A stretch of DNA of 64,000 nucleotides from Pseudomonadota bacterium (GTDB lineage: Bacteria; Desulfobacterota; Desulfobacteria; Desulfobacterales; Desulfolunaceae): positions 1 through 64,000 of the forward strand of contig JAHIRD010000060.1 of assembly GCA_018818835.1 (NCBI GenBank), given 5' to 3'. The notes beneath the pieces are model-generated. The model saw nothing but the letters and a program-made list of their open reading frames with translations. It did not search any database and had not been told where the DNA came from. A program made the position numbers and the translations under genes. Within the stretch, counting starts at the first letter, position 1. Every line of letters begins with the position of its first letter. Below are positions 1 to 7,399 of the stretch, one piece after another.

Positions 1-141
1 ATGCCTGAACTTTATTTCGTCAAGAAAGGATTATATCTGCCCGGAAACTAATCTTCCTGATCAGCCGAACCGCCGAGGTACGCGATCCGTATGCCAGGTG
101 GTGTGGGAGGGCTCCTCAGTGATGGGGAGTCCTATCCCGAT
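1..141 (+). mobile_element. 3' end of a group II intron (domains V and VI)
   Basis: Positions 69-102 form a 34-nt hairpin of the size of group II intron domain V: the basal helix pairs ACCGCC (69-74) with GGTGGT (97-102), including one G-T wobble, and an upper helix pairs TACG with CGTA. It is followed at once by a second hairpin, GGGCTCC (109-115) with GGAGTCC (126-132), in the place of domain VI, and by the 3' end CCTATCCCGAT near 141. The intron body and its reverse transcriptase lie beyond the left edge; the reading frame at 1-51 could be the last codons of the maturase but is too short to test. Family membership is inferred from structure only. Confidence 0.62.
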
Positions 142-158
142 GGGGCCTTTATTTTTGC

Positions 159-203
159 TTGACAATTCGATATAAATACGTACAATAAACCGTACAGGAG
201 GAG
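159..203 (+). promoter_or_regulatory. Promoter, candidate operator and RBS of yefM-yoeB
   Basis: A TTGACA -35 box (159-164) and TACAAT -10 box (181-186) are separated by 16 bp. CGTACA occurs twice (179-184 and 191-196), overlapping and just downstream of the -10. YefM of E. coli binds operators with a TGTACA core, so these GTAC cores are plausible autoregulatory sites. AGGAGGAG (196-203) is a strong ribosome binding site six bases before the ATG. Confidence 0.6.
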
Positions 204-209
204 CTAAAT

Positions 210-461
210 ATGGAAGCAATAACCTATACAGCTGCAAGACAAAATCTTGCAAAAACAATGGACAAGGTCTGCGATGACCGTTCGCCGATTATAGTGACAC
301 GTAAATCATCAAATTCTGTTGTTATCATGTCACTTGAGGACTATGAATCGCTTGAAGAAACAGCATATCTCTTGCGATCACCGAAAAATACAAAACGTCT
401 TTTAGAGGCAATAGCCCAATTGGAAAATGGAAAAGGGCATGAAAAGGAGCTTATAGATTGA
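210..461 (+). CDS. yefM: YefM/Phd-family antitoxin
   Basis: 83-residue antitoxin of a type II toxin-antitoxin pair. The N-terminal half (TYTAARQNLAKTMDKV, then PIIVTRKSSNSVVIMSLEDY) is the Phd/YefM DNA-binding fold; the C-terminal half (about 55-83) is the acidic, helical segment that normally wraps the toxin. The ATG follows an AGGAGGAG box. Its stop overlaps the TTG start of yoeB by 4 nt, so the two are translationally coupled. It should neutralise YoeB and repress its own promoter, as known for the family. Confidence 0.93.
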   Translation: MEAITYTAARQNLAKTMDKVCDDRSPIIVTRKSSNSVVIMSLEDYESLEETAYLLRSPKNTKRLLEAIAQLENGKGHEKELID

Positions 462-712
462 AGCTCATTTTTTCAGACCACGCATGGGACGATTACCTCT
501 TTTGGCAAAAAACTGACAAACAAATTTTACGCCGAATTAATAACTTGATCAAAGATACAATGCGTAACCCATTTGAGGGCATTGGTAAACCTGAACCTTT
601 AAAACATGCTCTCTCAGGGTATTGGTCTCGACGAATAACCGATGAACACCGATTTATCTACAAAGCCTCTGAAAATGCAATTGAAATTGCACAACTCCGA
701 TACCACTATTGA
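458..712 (+). CDS. yoeB: YoeB ribosome-dependent mRNA interferase toxin
   Basis: 84 residues, the same length as E. coli YoeB and alignable end to end. The RelE-fold catalytic residues known from E. coli are all present at the same positions: Glu46 (in GKPEPLKH), Arg65 (TDEHR), His83 and Tyr84 (RYHY). The toxin binds the ribosomal A site and cleaves mRNA. Translation starts at a TTG (458-460) inside the end of yefM. The sequence looks intact and active. It sits between an intron remnant and an IS91-type element, typical of a mobile accessory island. Confidence 0.95.
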   Translation: MKLIFSDHAWDDYLFWQKTDKQILRRINNLIKDTMRNPFEGIGKPEPLKHALSGYWSRRITDEHRFIYKASENAIEIAQLRYHY

Positions 713-861
713 TACTTTACATACAGCCCCAACGCCGCCCTTCACCCGCCGGGCGGAAATACCGAAAAAGGTTGAAAAGGCAATAATGGTTGTTAAACAA
801 AACCCTTTATCGAAGCGACGCCGTAAGCCCGGTCGGCTGTGCAAGGGCATTGTTATGTGTT

Positions 862-1413
862 TTACACAACCAATGTTAAATTGTGTGGTTTTGGATAAGT
901 CACTGGGATAAATTCAATTTTAAAGGGCAAATTATTATTTACCAAGTCTTTCACCTGACTTTCCATTAATTTTTTTTCAATACAATAAGTGACGACCAAT
1001 TTTAAATATCGTCTTAGGATCATCAAGGGTGGAAATGAATCTTTATATTCCATCCACTCCATTAAGTCCTTTTTCCCTTTTGAACTGTTACATGATCTAC
1101 ATGCATAAATTAAATTATCACCTGCGTCCTTACCACCATATTTTTGTGGGAAAATATGGTCAAGTGCTAAATCATCAGTTGCACCGCAATAACTACACTT
1201 ATTCCCAGACAATAATTTGATTTTTTCATCATCAAAGATTGTCCTGATATTCATTGAACCATCCATGAGTCCTTTGAATAATTTTGCTCTTATCATATAA
1301 TTAAAAGGTACATACTTCTCCTGTTTTCTATCAACTGCTGTGTGAGCCATCGCAAGGTTTGCATACGACCAGAACAAGAGATTTTTAACTATATTCAAAT
1401 CTTTTTTTGCCAC
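862..1413 (-). CDS. HNH endonuclease
   Basis: 183-residue protein with a zinc-stabilised HNH nuclease domain at about 70-115: CSYC (Cys73, Cys76), LDHIFP (His86), GDN (Asn100), and CRSCNSSKG (Cys105, Cys108, Asn109). The N-terminal 60 residues are helical and of unknown function, as is the C-terminal tail. It starts at GTG (1413-1411), six bases after AGGA. No restriction methylase or phage terminase is adjacent, so whether it is a homing-type, restriction-type or defence nuclease cannot be told. Stand-alone HNH proteins of this size are common on mobile islands. Confidence 0.82.
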   Translation of the reverse strand: MAKKDLNIVKNLLFWSYANLAMAHTAVDRKQEKYVPFNYMIRAKLFKGLMDGSMNIRTIFDDEKIKLLSGNKCSYCGATDDLALDHIFPQKYGGKDAGDNLIYACRSCNSSKGKKDLMEWMEYKDSFPPLMILRRYLKLVVTYCIEKKLMESQVKDLVNNNLPFKIEFIPVTYPKPHNLTLVV

Positions 1414-1842
1414 AAATATTCCTTATTATTTGCAAACGTAATGAATTTTATCCACTGTCCCGTGTTCAAAACTGAGCCAAAGATGGCATAATTCCAGCGG
1501 ACGTAAAGGTTCACCGGTCAAATCTTGACAAGGGATGGTGGATAAAATCCTGTTGGACTTGACCGGCGATTCTATGAAGGCTTACCAATATATATGGGGA
1601 TTGTAAAGTGAGTATTTCTTACGTCAGTAAAAGTGAGTGTCTCAGCATGCCATTTACCATCTGTTTTTTGCTTTGATTATTTATTTTCATGGCATCTGGT
1701 TCGATTCAAATGATGAAAAAGGTTAAAACCGATGAATACAAGTCCTTTTTATTTATAATATCCGTGCCAATGGCGCAGGTCTCCTATCGTTTATTTATGA
1801 AAACGCGCAAAGGATCATAACCTGTTATTGCAGAATGCTACA
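1414..1842. other. Gene-free stretch with a 25-nt imperfect inverted repeat
   Basis: No credible gene. ATTTTATCCAC at 1445-1455 is inverted as GTGGATAAAAT at 1538-1548, and the similarity extends imperfectly inward for about 25 nt. It may mark one end of an element related to the neighbouring IS91-type genes or a small relic; nothing here proves either. Confidence 0.4.
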
Positions 1843-3069
1843 TCACGACGTATTCCTCCTGTATTGCGGCCGGATAATTTCAAAGGAACCCGTACCATGG
1901 AGGTACTTTGGAATCTCAAATCGTTTGATCATGATTCCCTTTTGGCAGACCGGGCAACGTTTGATATCCTCTCCGGTAAGCGAAAGCATGATGTCTTCAA
2001 TTGATTTTTTGGCGGTTTTCCCTTGGGGCGTTGTCACACCAAGCAATGCCCGGCACAGAGCGATGTTTTTCTTTTTACATCGGTTGGCAAACAGACCAAA
2101 ATGTCTGATGCGCATAAAGTTCGGCGGCACCACGTGGAGAAGGAACCGCCGGATAAACTCCACCGCATCCAGAGTCAATTCCTCGATTCGATCCTTTTTG
2201 CGGTTTTTGTAGGAAAAGGTCACACGCCCGTTTTCGCAGGATATGATCCGGTTGTTTGAGATGGCCACCCGATGGGTGTAGCGGGCCATGTACTCTAACA
2301 CCGTCTCCGGTCCGGAAAACGGCGGTTTGGAATAGACCACCCAGGGTGTTGACCAGAGTTCGGACACCAGTGTCCTAAACCCTTTGGGCGATTCAAACCG
2401 GGCCGCCTGCCCTGGGAAGATGAGCGTTTTCTTGTCAAAGGCTTCCTTCAATCCTTCCATGAATTTCCCTCGAAACACCTCGGATAGAGCTTTGACCGGA
2501 AAAAGGAATGTCTCGGGACAGGTTTTAAACGCTGTTTTATCCGGCGATAAAACCCCGCCGGGAACCAGGAAATGAAGATGGATGTGATCCATGAGCTGTT
2601 GGTTCCAGGTGTGCAGAATGCCGATCACACCCAGCTTTCCTCCCATGCCGTTTTTCGGATTCTCACCAAAGGTGAGTAAGGTCTCTGAGACGGACTTAAA
2701 AAGCAAGGCATAAACCACCTTTTTGTTGCACAAGGCCAGGGGGTTGATGCTGTGAGGCAGGGTGAACACGCTATGAAAGTAAGGCACGGGCAAAAGCTCG
2801 GCTTTCCTTGCTTCCAGCCAACGGGCCTTGGCCATGGTCTGGCATTTGGGACAGTGCCGGTTGCCGCAGGAGTTATAAACATGGGCAGTGCTATCGCAAT
2901 CGTTGCATACATGGATATGGCCCCCGAGAAATGGGGTCCGGCACTCCAGGATATCCCCCACCACCTTGTAATGATCCGGGTGGAGTTTGTATGATTTTTG
3001 ATAATCGCCGATGTAGCGCCGAAAAATCTCGGCCATCTCCGGGCTTTTCTTACTCATCGATGGGATCAT
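1843..3069 (-). CDS. IS91-family HUH transposase
   Basis: About 408 residues. The N-terminal zinc-binding domain has paired cysteines (CNDCD, SCGNRHCPKC), followed by the transposase domain with the HUH motif HIHLHFLVPGG and a tyrosine pair (YMARY) as in IS91-type Y2 rolling-circle transposases. The ORF opens upstream at 3105, but ATG 3069 is preceded by GGAGGA (3075-3080) with five bases of spacing, so that start is preferred. It overlaps the end of the integrase gene by 20 nt and is likely translated from the same mRNA. It looks full length. Confidence 0.9.
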   Translation of the reverse strand: MIPSMSKKSPEMAEIFRRYIGDYQKSYKLHPDHYKVVGDILECRTPFLGGHIHVCNDCDSTAHVYNSCGNRHCPKCQTMAKARWLEARKAELLPVPYFHSVFTLPHSINPLALCNKKVVYALLFKSVSETLLTFGENPKNGMGGKLGVIGILHTWNQQLMDHIHLHFLVPGGVLSPDKTAFKTCPETFLFPVKALSEVFRGKFMEGLKEAFDKKTLIFPGQAARFESPKGFRTLVSELWSTPWVVYSKPPFSGPETVLEYMARYTHRVAISNNRIISCENGRVTFSYKNRKKDRIEELTLDAVEFIRRFLLHVVPPNFMRIRHFGLFANRCKKKNIALCRALLGVTTPQGKTAKKSIEDIMLSLTGEDIKRCPVCQKGIMIKRFEIPKYLHGTGSFEIIRPQYRRNTS

Positions 3070-3940
3070 GAGCGTCCTCCCACGGGGATTGGGCCAGGGG
3101 CTCATCGGCCATGTAAATATCCAATGGGGATTTGATTTTGGAAATACTTTCCCGGGTCACATGCAGGTAGATCATGGTCGTTGCGAGGTTCTTGTGACCG
3201 AGCATTCTCTGAATGCGGTGGATGTCGTATCCGGCTTCAAGCATGTGGGTGGCAAAACAATGTCGGAGCGTATGAATGCCATGCCCTCGGGTGATGCCTG
3301 TCCTTTTTTTAGTGCTGGAAAAGATTTTTTGGGCCGATGATTTTGAAAGGGGGTTTTCCGGGGTGGTGGAGTAAAACAACCAATCCTTGGGTTTGTATAT
3401 CCGCCAGTATTCCCGAAGTTCCTTCAATAGATTTTCAGATAAGGTGGTGTAGCGGTCTTTGTTGCCTTTTCCCTGAACCACCCGGATGACCATGCGTTTA
3501 CTGTCGATGTGTTCCAGCTTGAGAGAAACCAGTTCTTCAAGCCGCAGACCCGACGAATAGGCGGTCATCAGCAACAGGCGATCCCGGAAGCACTTGGTTC
3601 CGTTAATCAAGACCATGACTTCCTCGAAACTCAACACTTCCGGCAAGTGCTTGGGGGTTCGCTGTGCCGGAATGGCCATGGCGATTGTCTCGTCATTGAG
3701 AATATTCCTATAAAGAAACCGAATGGCACTGCGTGCTACATTGCAGCTGCTGAATGAAAGACCTATGCTTTCTTTCATGTAAATCAAGTAATCCTGAAGT
3801 TCTACATGACTGAGCTTGTCAGGGGACCGTTTATAATGCCGGGCAAGTTTATCAATGTGATAGAGATAGGCATCCTGAGTCTTGACTGAAAAGTTTCTTA
3901 CTTTCATGGGGCGGATCATGTCTTGTCTTAATACTGTCAT
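3050..3940 (-). CDS. Tyrosine recombinase of an IS91-type element
   Basis: 296-residue phage-type integrase: N-terminal SAM-like DNA-binding domain (about 1-90), then the catalytic domain with the first Arg (SSGLRLEELVSLK), the HTLRHCFATHML His-x-x-Arg box, LGHKNLATTMIYLH with the late His, and the Tyr nucleophile. Start ATG is five bases after AAAGGAG. Integrase plus IS91-type transposase in one overlapping pair is a recurrent arrangement in Proteobacteria, where the recombinase is carried as an accessory gene. It may assist resolution or be a passenger. Confidence 0.9.
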   Translation of the reverse strand: MTVLRQDMIRPMKVRNFSVKTQDAYLYHIDKLARHYKRSPDKLSHVELQDYLIYMKESIGLSFSSCNVARSAIRFLYRNILNDETIAMAIPAQRTPKHLPEVLSFEEVMVLINGTKCFRDRLLLMTAYSSGLRLEELVSLKLEHIDSKRMVIRVVQGKGNKDRYTTLSENLLKELREYWRIYKPKDWLFYSTTPENPLSKSSAQKIFSSTKKRTGITRGHGIHTLRHCFATHMLEAGYDIHRIQRMLGHKNLATTMIYLHVTRESISKIKSPLDIYMADEPLAQSPWEDAHDPIDE

Positions 3941-4450
3941 CGTTTCTCCTTTGAGTTAAAAAAATAATAAAATAAAGGAGATATAAAATGATTACAGCGT
4001 CATGAAAAGGGTTGTTCCGCTTTTTGTAACGTGAATCAAAGATTGTTTACATCAGAAGTGTTTGAAATTGCGAGGTATACTGCCGCGAAGCGGTTTAGTC
4101 CAACGTTGGGATCGTAGTAAAAAATATATTTTTTTCTATTACTTTTGTTCATTAAATCAAGCCCCCAACCCATTTGCCCAGCTTTTTAAGCTTGTCCCCG
4201 CGAAGGCGGGGAAGCTGGCCGCCGGAAGCATGTTTTTCTTTTCTTCGTGCTCTTGTGTGTGTTTAAACTTGCTTTTGTTTTTTTTGTCCACCACCCGTTC
4301 CCGTTGGTCACTGAAGAACACGAAGATCCACGAAGAAGGTCAAGGGCCTCCGGCTGTCCTGCCGAGGGCATGTTTTTCTTCATGAACTTCATGGCCTTCA
4401 TGGTAAAATTTCTTTTTGGGTGTGGCTTAGCCGAGCTATGCGCTTCATGG
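3941..4450. other. Gene-free repeat-bearing stretch
   Basis: No supported gene. It has the leader of the integrase and, from about 4160, decayed intergenic repeats that recur near 18.0-18.2 and 20.2-20.5 kb: phrases such as CCCAACCCATTTGC, a CCCCGC/GCGGGG hairpin, and CTGAAGAACACGAAGA-type runs. Confidence 0.5.
4179..4217. repeat. Dispersed 39-bp repeat, copy 1
   Basis: CAGCTTTTTAAGCTTGTCCC plus the following CCGCGAAGGCGGGG hairpin matches 17981-18018 with one substitution and one deleted base. It contains AAGCTT-centred and CCCCGC/GCGGGG dyads, typical of small dispersed palindromic repeats. Confidence 0.65.
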
Positions 4451-5995
4451 TTAATTTTTTCCGTCATGACGGGTTTTCCATCCGGGATAGTGTTTGCGTT
4501 TTGAGGGGACAAAGAGGCGGGCAAAGAATGTGGGGATGGTGCTTCTATCTCCTTTTTTCATATGTTCTATTCCCTGGCGGACAAGCCAGATGGTCATGAA
4601 CAGCTTGAAAAAAATATCCGGGCAGGCGATGTTTCCCCGGCGCCTGTAGATATTCATGACAAAACGGGCAAGGGGCTTGGAGTTAGTGGCCTGGATAATC
4701 ATAATCACCAGGGTGAGGATTTTTTTGGAATAATTGCCGTAATGGGAATGATAATACCAGGGATCCAGATCCATTTTTCTGGCCTGTTCGTATAGTTCTG
4801 TTCCGCAGTACATGCGCAGGGAATAAAGAATCAGGGTGAACCTGCCTTCAAGTTTCAATAAAAACTCGATGGAATCTTCCATGTCCTTTTCCGTGTCAAC
4901 CAGAGGGTTATCAATGATCAGATCATAATAGGGAAAAACCAGATCGGGGTAGGATCGCAGCATATCATGGCATTCTGTAAATTTTGAAACAAGACCGGGC
5001 CTGCGGTAGGATTTCAGGGTCCGTTTATTGGCTGACTGGAAACCGGTCCGTGTCCGGATCATCCCTGCCCGGACCAGGCAGTCGAGTTTTTTCCGTGTCA
5101 GATAGGAGGGAATAATCCCCATCACGGCAAAGGGGAGATTGATTTCCTCTTTGTATTTTTCGGCAAATTCCTCGATGTAGGCCTCGTCGTGGAAAATAAA
5201 GCCGTCATCGGGAATGCTCACATATTCCAGATCAGGGGACAGGCTCAGACAGTATTTCAACTCGGCGATCACGTAATCCACGCTGTGATATCGAAAACAA
5301 TCGTAGCCCTTTCCCAGCTGTTTGTAGCGACTGTTAATGCAGTAGCTGCATTCAAAAGGGCAACCGTGGCTGGTGAATACGGAATAATAACGGCCCATGT
5401 ATTTTCGAAGAAGCCTGTCATTCAGGGGGACCAGATGGCCTTTTTCTGCAATGAAATGATGCTGGAGACCGTAATCCGGAAAAGGCAGACGGTCGATATC
5501 ATCCATGGCCGGCCGGATGTCATTTTGTTTGATGGCCCCATCAGGCAAACGTTTCCAGAGGTTAAGGATGTCCGGGTTATCCGGGTCAAGGCACCATTCA
5601 TAAAGGGGTTCATACCCTTCTCCGACAATCACACAATCTGCAAGTTCAAGGGCATCACCTGGAAAGGATGAGGGATGAACCCCTCCAAGGATAATGGGTT
5701 TACCCGTGGGTCTAAGATGCTGGGTCAATGCCTTGACCCTGTCCCTGTCTGAGCTCATCATGGTGATGCCGATGGCATCATTGTCCATAACACAGTCTCG
5801 GATCTCATCAAGCAGAGCCCGTGAATAAAGACCGGGCTTATTCTGATGAAACACGATGTGCCAGATCTGGGCATATCTGGGCAAAAAGATCATGGTTGTT
5901 TCAATGCCCATTGATTTCAGATAGGCTGAAATTGACCGAAGCCCATAATTGTCAAAGCAATCCAGGGGACTGATCAAAGCGATTTTTCGAATCAT
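4451..5995 (-). CDS. B12-binding-domain radical SAM protein (A)
   Basis: 514 residues. A Rossmann-like cobalamin-binding domain occupies about 1-150 (ALISPLDCFDNYGLRSISAYL, IILGGVHPS, VIVGEGYEPL), followed by the radical SAM barrel with CPFECSYC (Cys212, Cys216, Cys219) ligating the 4Fe-4S cluster, and a C-terminal helical region. The family (BchE/HpnP-like class B) methylates unreactive carbons or rearranges rings; the substrate is unknown. It overlaps the upstream lipoprotein hydrolase by 4 nt, so the two are an operon, and they are divergent from the PfaC-like/ole genes. A role in lipid or hydrocarbon modification is an inference from context only. Confidence 0.88.
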   Translation of the reverse strand: MIRKIALISPLDCFDNYGLRSISAYLKSMGIETTMIFLPRYAQIWHIVFHQNKPGLYSRALLDEIRDCVMDNDAIGITMMSSDRDRVKALTQHLRPTGKPIILGGVHPSSFPGDALELADCVIVGEGYEPLYEWCLDPDNPDILNLWKRLPDGAIKQNDIRPAMDDIDRLPFPDYGLQHHFIAEKGHLVPLNDRLLRKYMGRYYSVFTSHGCPFECSYCINSRYKQLGKGYDCFRYHSVDYVIAELKYCLSLSPDLEYVSIPDDGFIFHDEAYIEEFAEKYKEEINLPFAVMGIIPSYLTRKKLDCLVRAGMIRTRTGFQSANKRTLKSYRRPGLVSKFTECHDMLRSYPDLVFPYYDLIIDNPLVDTEKDMEDSIEFLLKLEGRFTLILYSLRMYCGTELYEQARKMDLDPWYYHSHYGNYSKKILTLVIMIIQATNSKPLARFVMNIYRRRGNIACPDIFFKLFMTIWLVRQGIEHMKKGDRSTIPTFFARLFVPSKRKHYPGWKTRHDGKN

Positions 5996-6954
5996 CGCAA
6001 CAGAAATTCTCCATCATCATTGATGGGAGTCTTTGAAATAAAATCAAGAATAAGTTTGGCGGTTTCCACAGGTTTTTCTTCCTGGGGAACATGACCGCAC
6101 TGGGGAATGATCGATAATACCGAGTTGGTCAGATCTTTCCGGAAACGATACCCAACGGTTTCAAGGGGTATCCAGGCATCATCCCGCCCCCAGATAATCA
6201 GGGTTTTTGTGGTGTTGTCACGGGTTGCAAGCATGACAGGTGATTCATCGACAAATGCTATGGACCGTGCGGTTTTAATCTGGATGTCCTGGGCGTTTTC
6301 AGTGCATAGGCGTTTGTAGTAAGCATCAATTCGATCCTGAGTCACCTTGCTCTTATCGAACATCACTTCTTTCAGGTTCATCCGAATCATCCAGGGTCCA
6401 AAAATCATTTTTGAGAAAAAAGGCGACATGGGCAACCGGGCCAGTTTGATGATCATGGGCATGTCCATGGGATAGCCCCCGGCATCAATGAGCACCATGG
6501 ATGAGACCCGTTCGGGGTGGGTTTTGGATAAAACAGCCGTGATGGCACCGCCCATGGAATTGCCCACCATAACCACATCGGTCAGTTTCATCACATCCAT
6601 CCAGTCATCCACATCCTCCATAAGGGCTTCAATATTGTATCGCGAATCCAGAGGTTTTTCTGACCAGCCAAACCCTTTCAAATCCAGGGCCCAGACATGA
6701 TAACCCTCCTTGTTGAGAAGGGGGGCCACCTCTTCCCAGGTATAGGTGGACGAACCAAAGCCATGGAGAAGGACCACATCCTTTCCTTTTCCAGGGTATT
6801 CCGTGTAATGGAATTCAAGGCCCTTGACTGTTACCATACGGTCATAAACCGCCATGACAGGGACCTCGCCTGACGGGAGTTTTTTATTAAACAAACCGCA
6901 GGCGCACAGGCCGACCAAAGACAAACACACACACATCCATTTTAATAATTTCAC
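5992..6954 (-). CDS. Lipoprotein alpha/beta hydrolase
   Basis: 320 residues with a lipoprotein signal peptide: a Lys-containing start, a hydrophobic core and a lipobox ending at Cys19 (LCAC), so it is probably anchored to a membrane on the periplasmic side. The hydrolase fold follows from about 45: oxyanion HGFG, nucleophile elbow GNSMGG (Ser133), acid Asp259 (WGRDDAWIP) and base His288 (CGHVPQEEKP). Likely an esterase or lipase-type enzyme of unknown substrate. It is the first gene of a leftward two-gene operon with the B12-radical SAM protein and faces the PfaC-like gene across 445 bp. Confidence 0.85.
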   Translation of the reverse strand: MKLLKWMCVCLSLVGLCACGLFNKKLPSGEVPVMAVYDRMVTVKGLEFHYTEYPGKGKDVVLLHGFGSSTYTWEEVAPLLNKEGYHVWALDLKGFGWSEKPLDSRYNIEALMEDVDDWMDVMKLTDVVMVGNSMGGAITAVLSKTHPERVSSMVLIDAGGYPMDMPMIIKLARLPMSPFFSKMIFGPWMIRMNLKEVMFDKSKVTQDRIDAYYKRLCTENAQDIQIKTARSIAFVDESPVMLATRDNTTKTLIIWGRDDAWIPLETVGYRFRKDLTNSVLSIIPQCGHVPQEEKPVETAKLILDFISKTPINDDGEFLLR

Positions 6955-7399
6955 GTAAGTCCTCCTTTAGAATCCATATCGTTCACGATGGCATCATGAA
7001 ATCCAAGCCTATAAACCAAGGACGGATAGTCATGAACAACGATGCCATTTTTAGTGTACACTTAGGATTTGAATGGTTATTTGGATTAACTGATACACAC
7101 AGATTCTTCAAAAATACAATATCAAATTGACACACGTATAAATTGCTAAGTAATCGGTGTTTATAAACGTTGAAATGTAAAATGAGCAGTTGGTAAAAAA
7201 GATAAGCGATATTTATATATCATCGTCATTTATTGGTATATCTCAAACGGTGCACCTATGTCATCTCTCAGCCAACAAGGCCCTTGATTTACAAAAGTAT
7301 TACACTCAAAAACCCGCTTGTGCCTTGCCTTTCAAAGGCTCTTTATTATAGGATAACCCAAATTGTCAATAACTTCCAAAAGAATCAATTGCTCATACT
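6955..7399. other. Divergent intergenic region between the hydrolase and the PfaC-like gene
   Basis: 445 bp, AT-rich, without a credible ORF. It must hold the leftward promoter of the hydrolase/radical SAM pair and the rightward promoter of the PfaC-like/ole genes. TTGACA at 7127-7132 is the best -35-like match facing right, but no convincing -10 lies at 17 bp. No strong ribosome binding site precedes the ATG at 7400. No riboswitch was recognised. Confidence 0.5.

Larger units (their letters stand above)
1843..3960 (-). mobile_element. IS91-type insertion element, coding core
   Basis: The overlapping integrase and HUH transposase genes define one element. IS91-type elements lack terminal inverted repeats and target duplications, so the true ends (oriIS and terIS) could not be fixed from this sequence; coordinates cover only genes and RBS. 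Confidence 0.72.

Noticed and set aside
642-911. Small ORFs on both strands after yoeB
   Set aside because: They overlap the yoeB end or the HNH gene, lack ribosome binding sites and resemble no family.
6955-7399. Cobalamin riboswitch in front of the B12-radical SAM operon
   Set aside because: No B12-box-like sequence or suitable multi-stem fold was recognised on the leftward strand.
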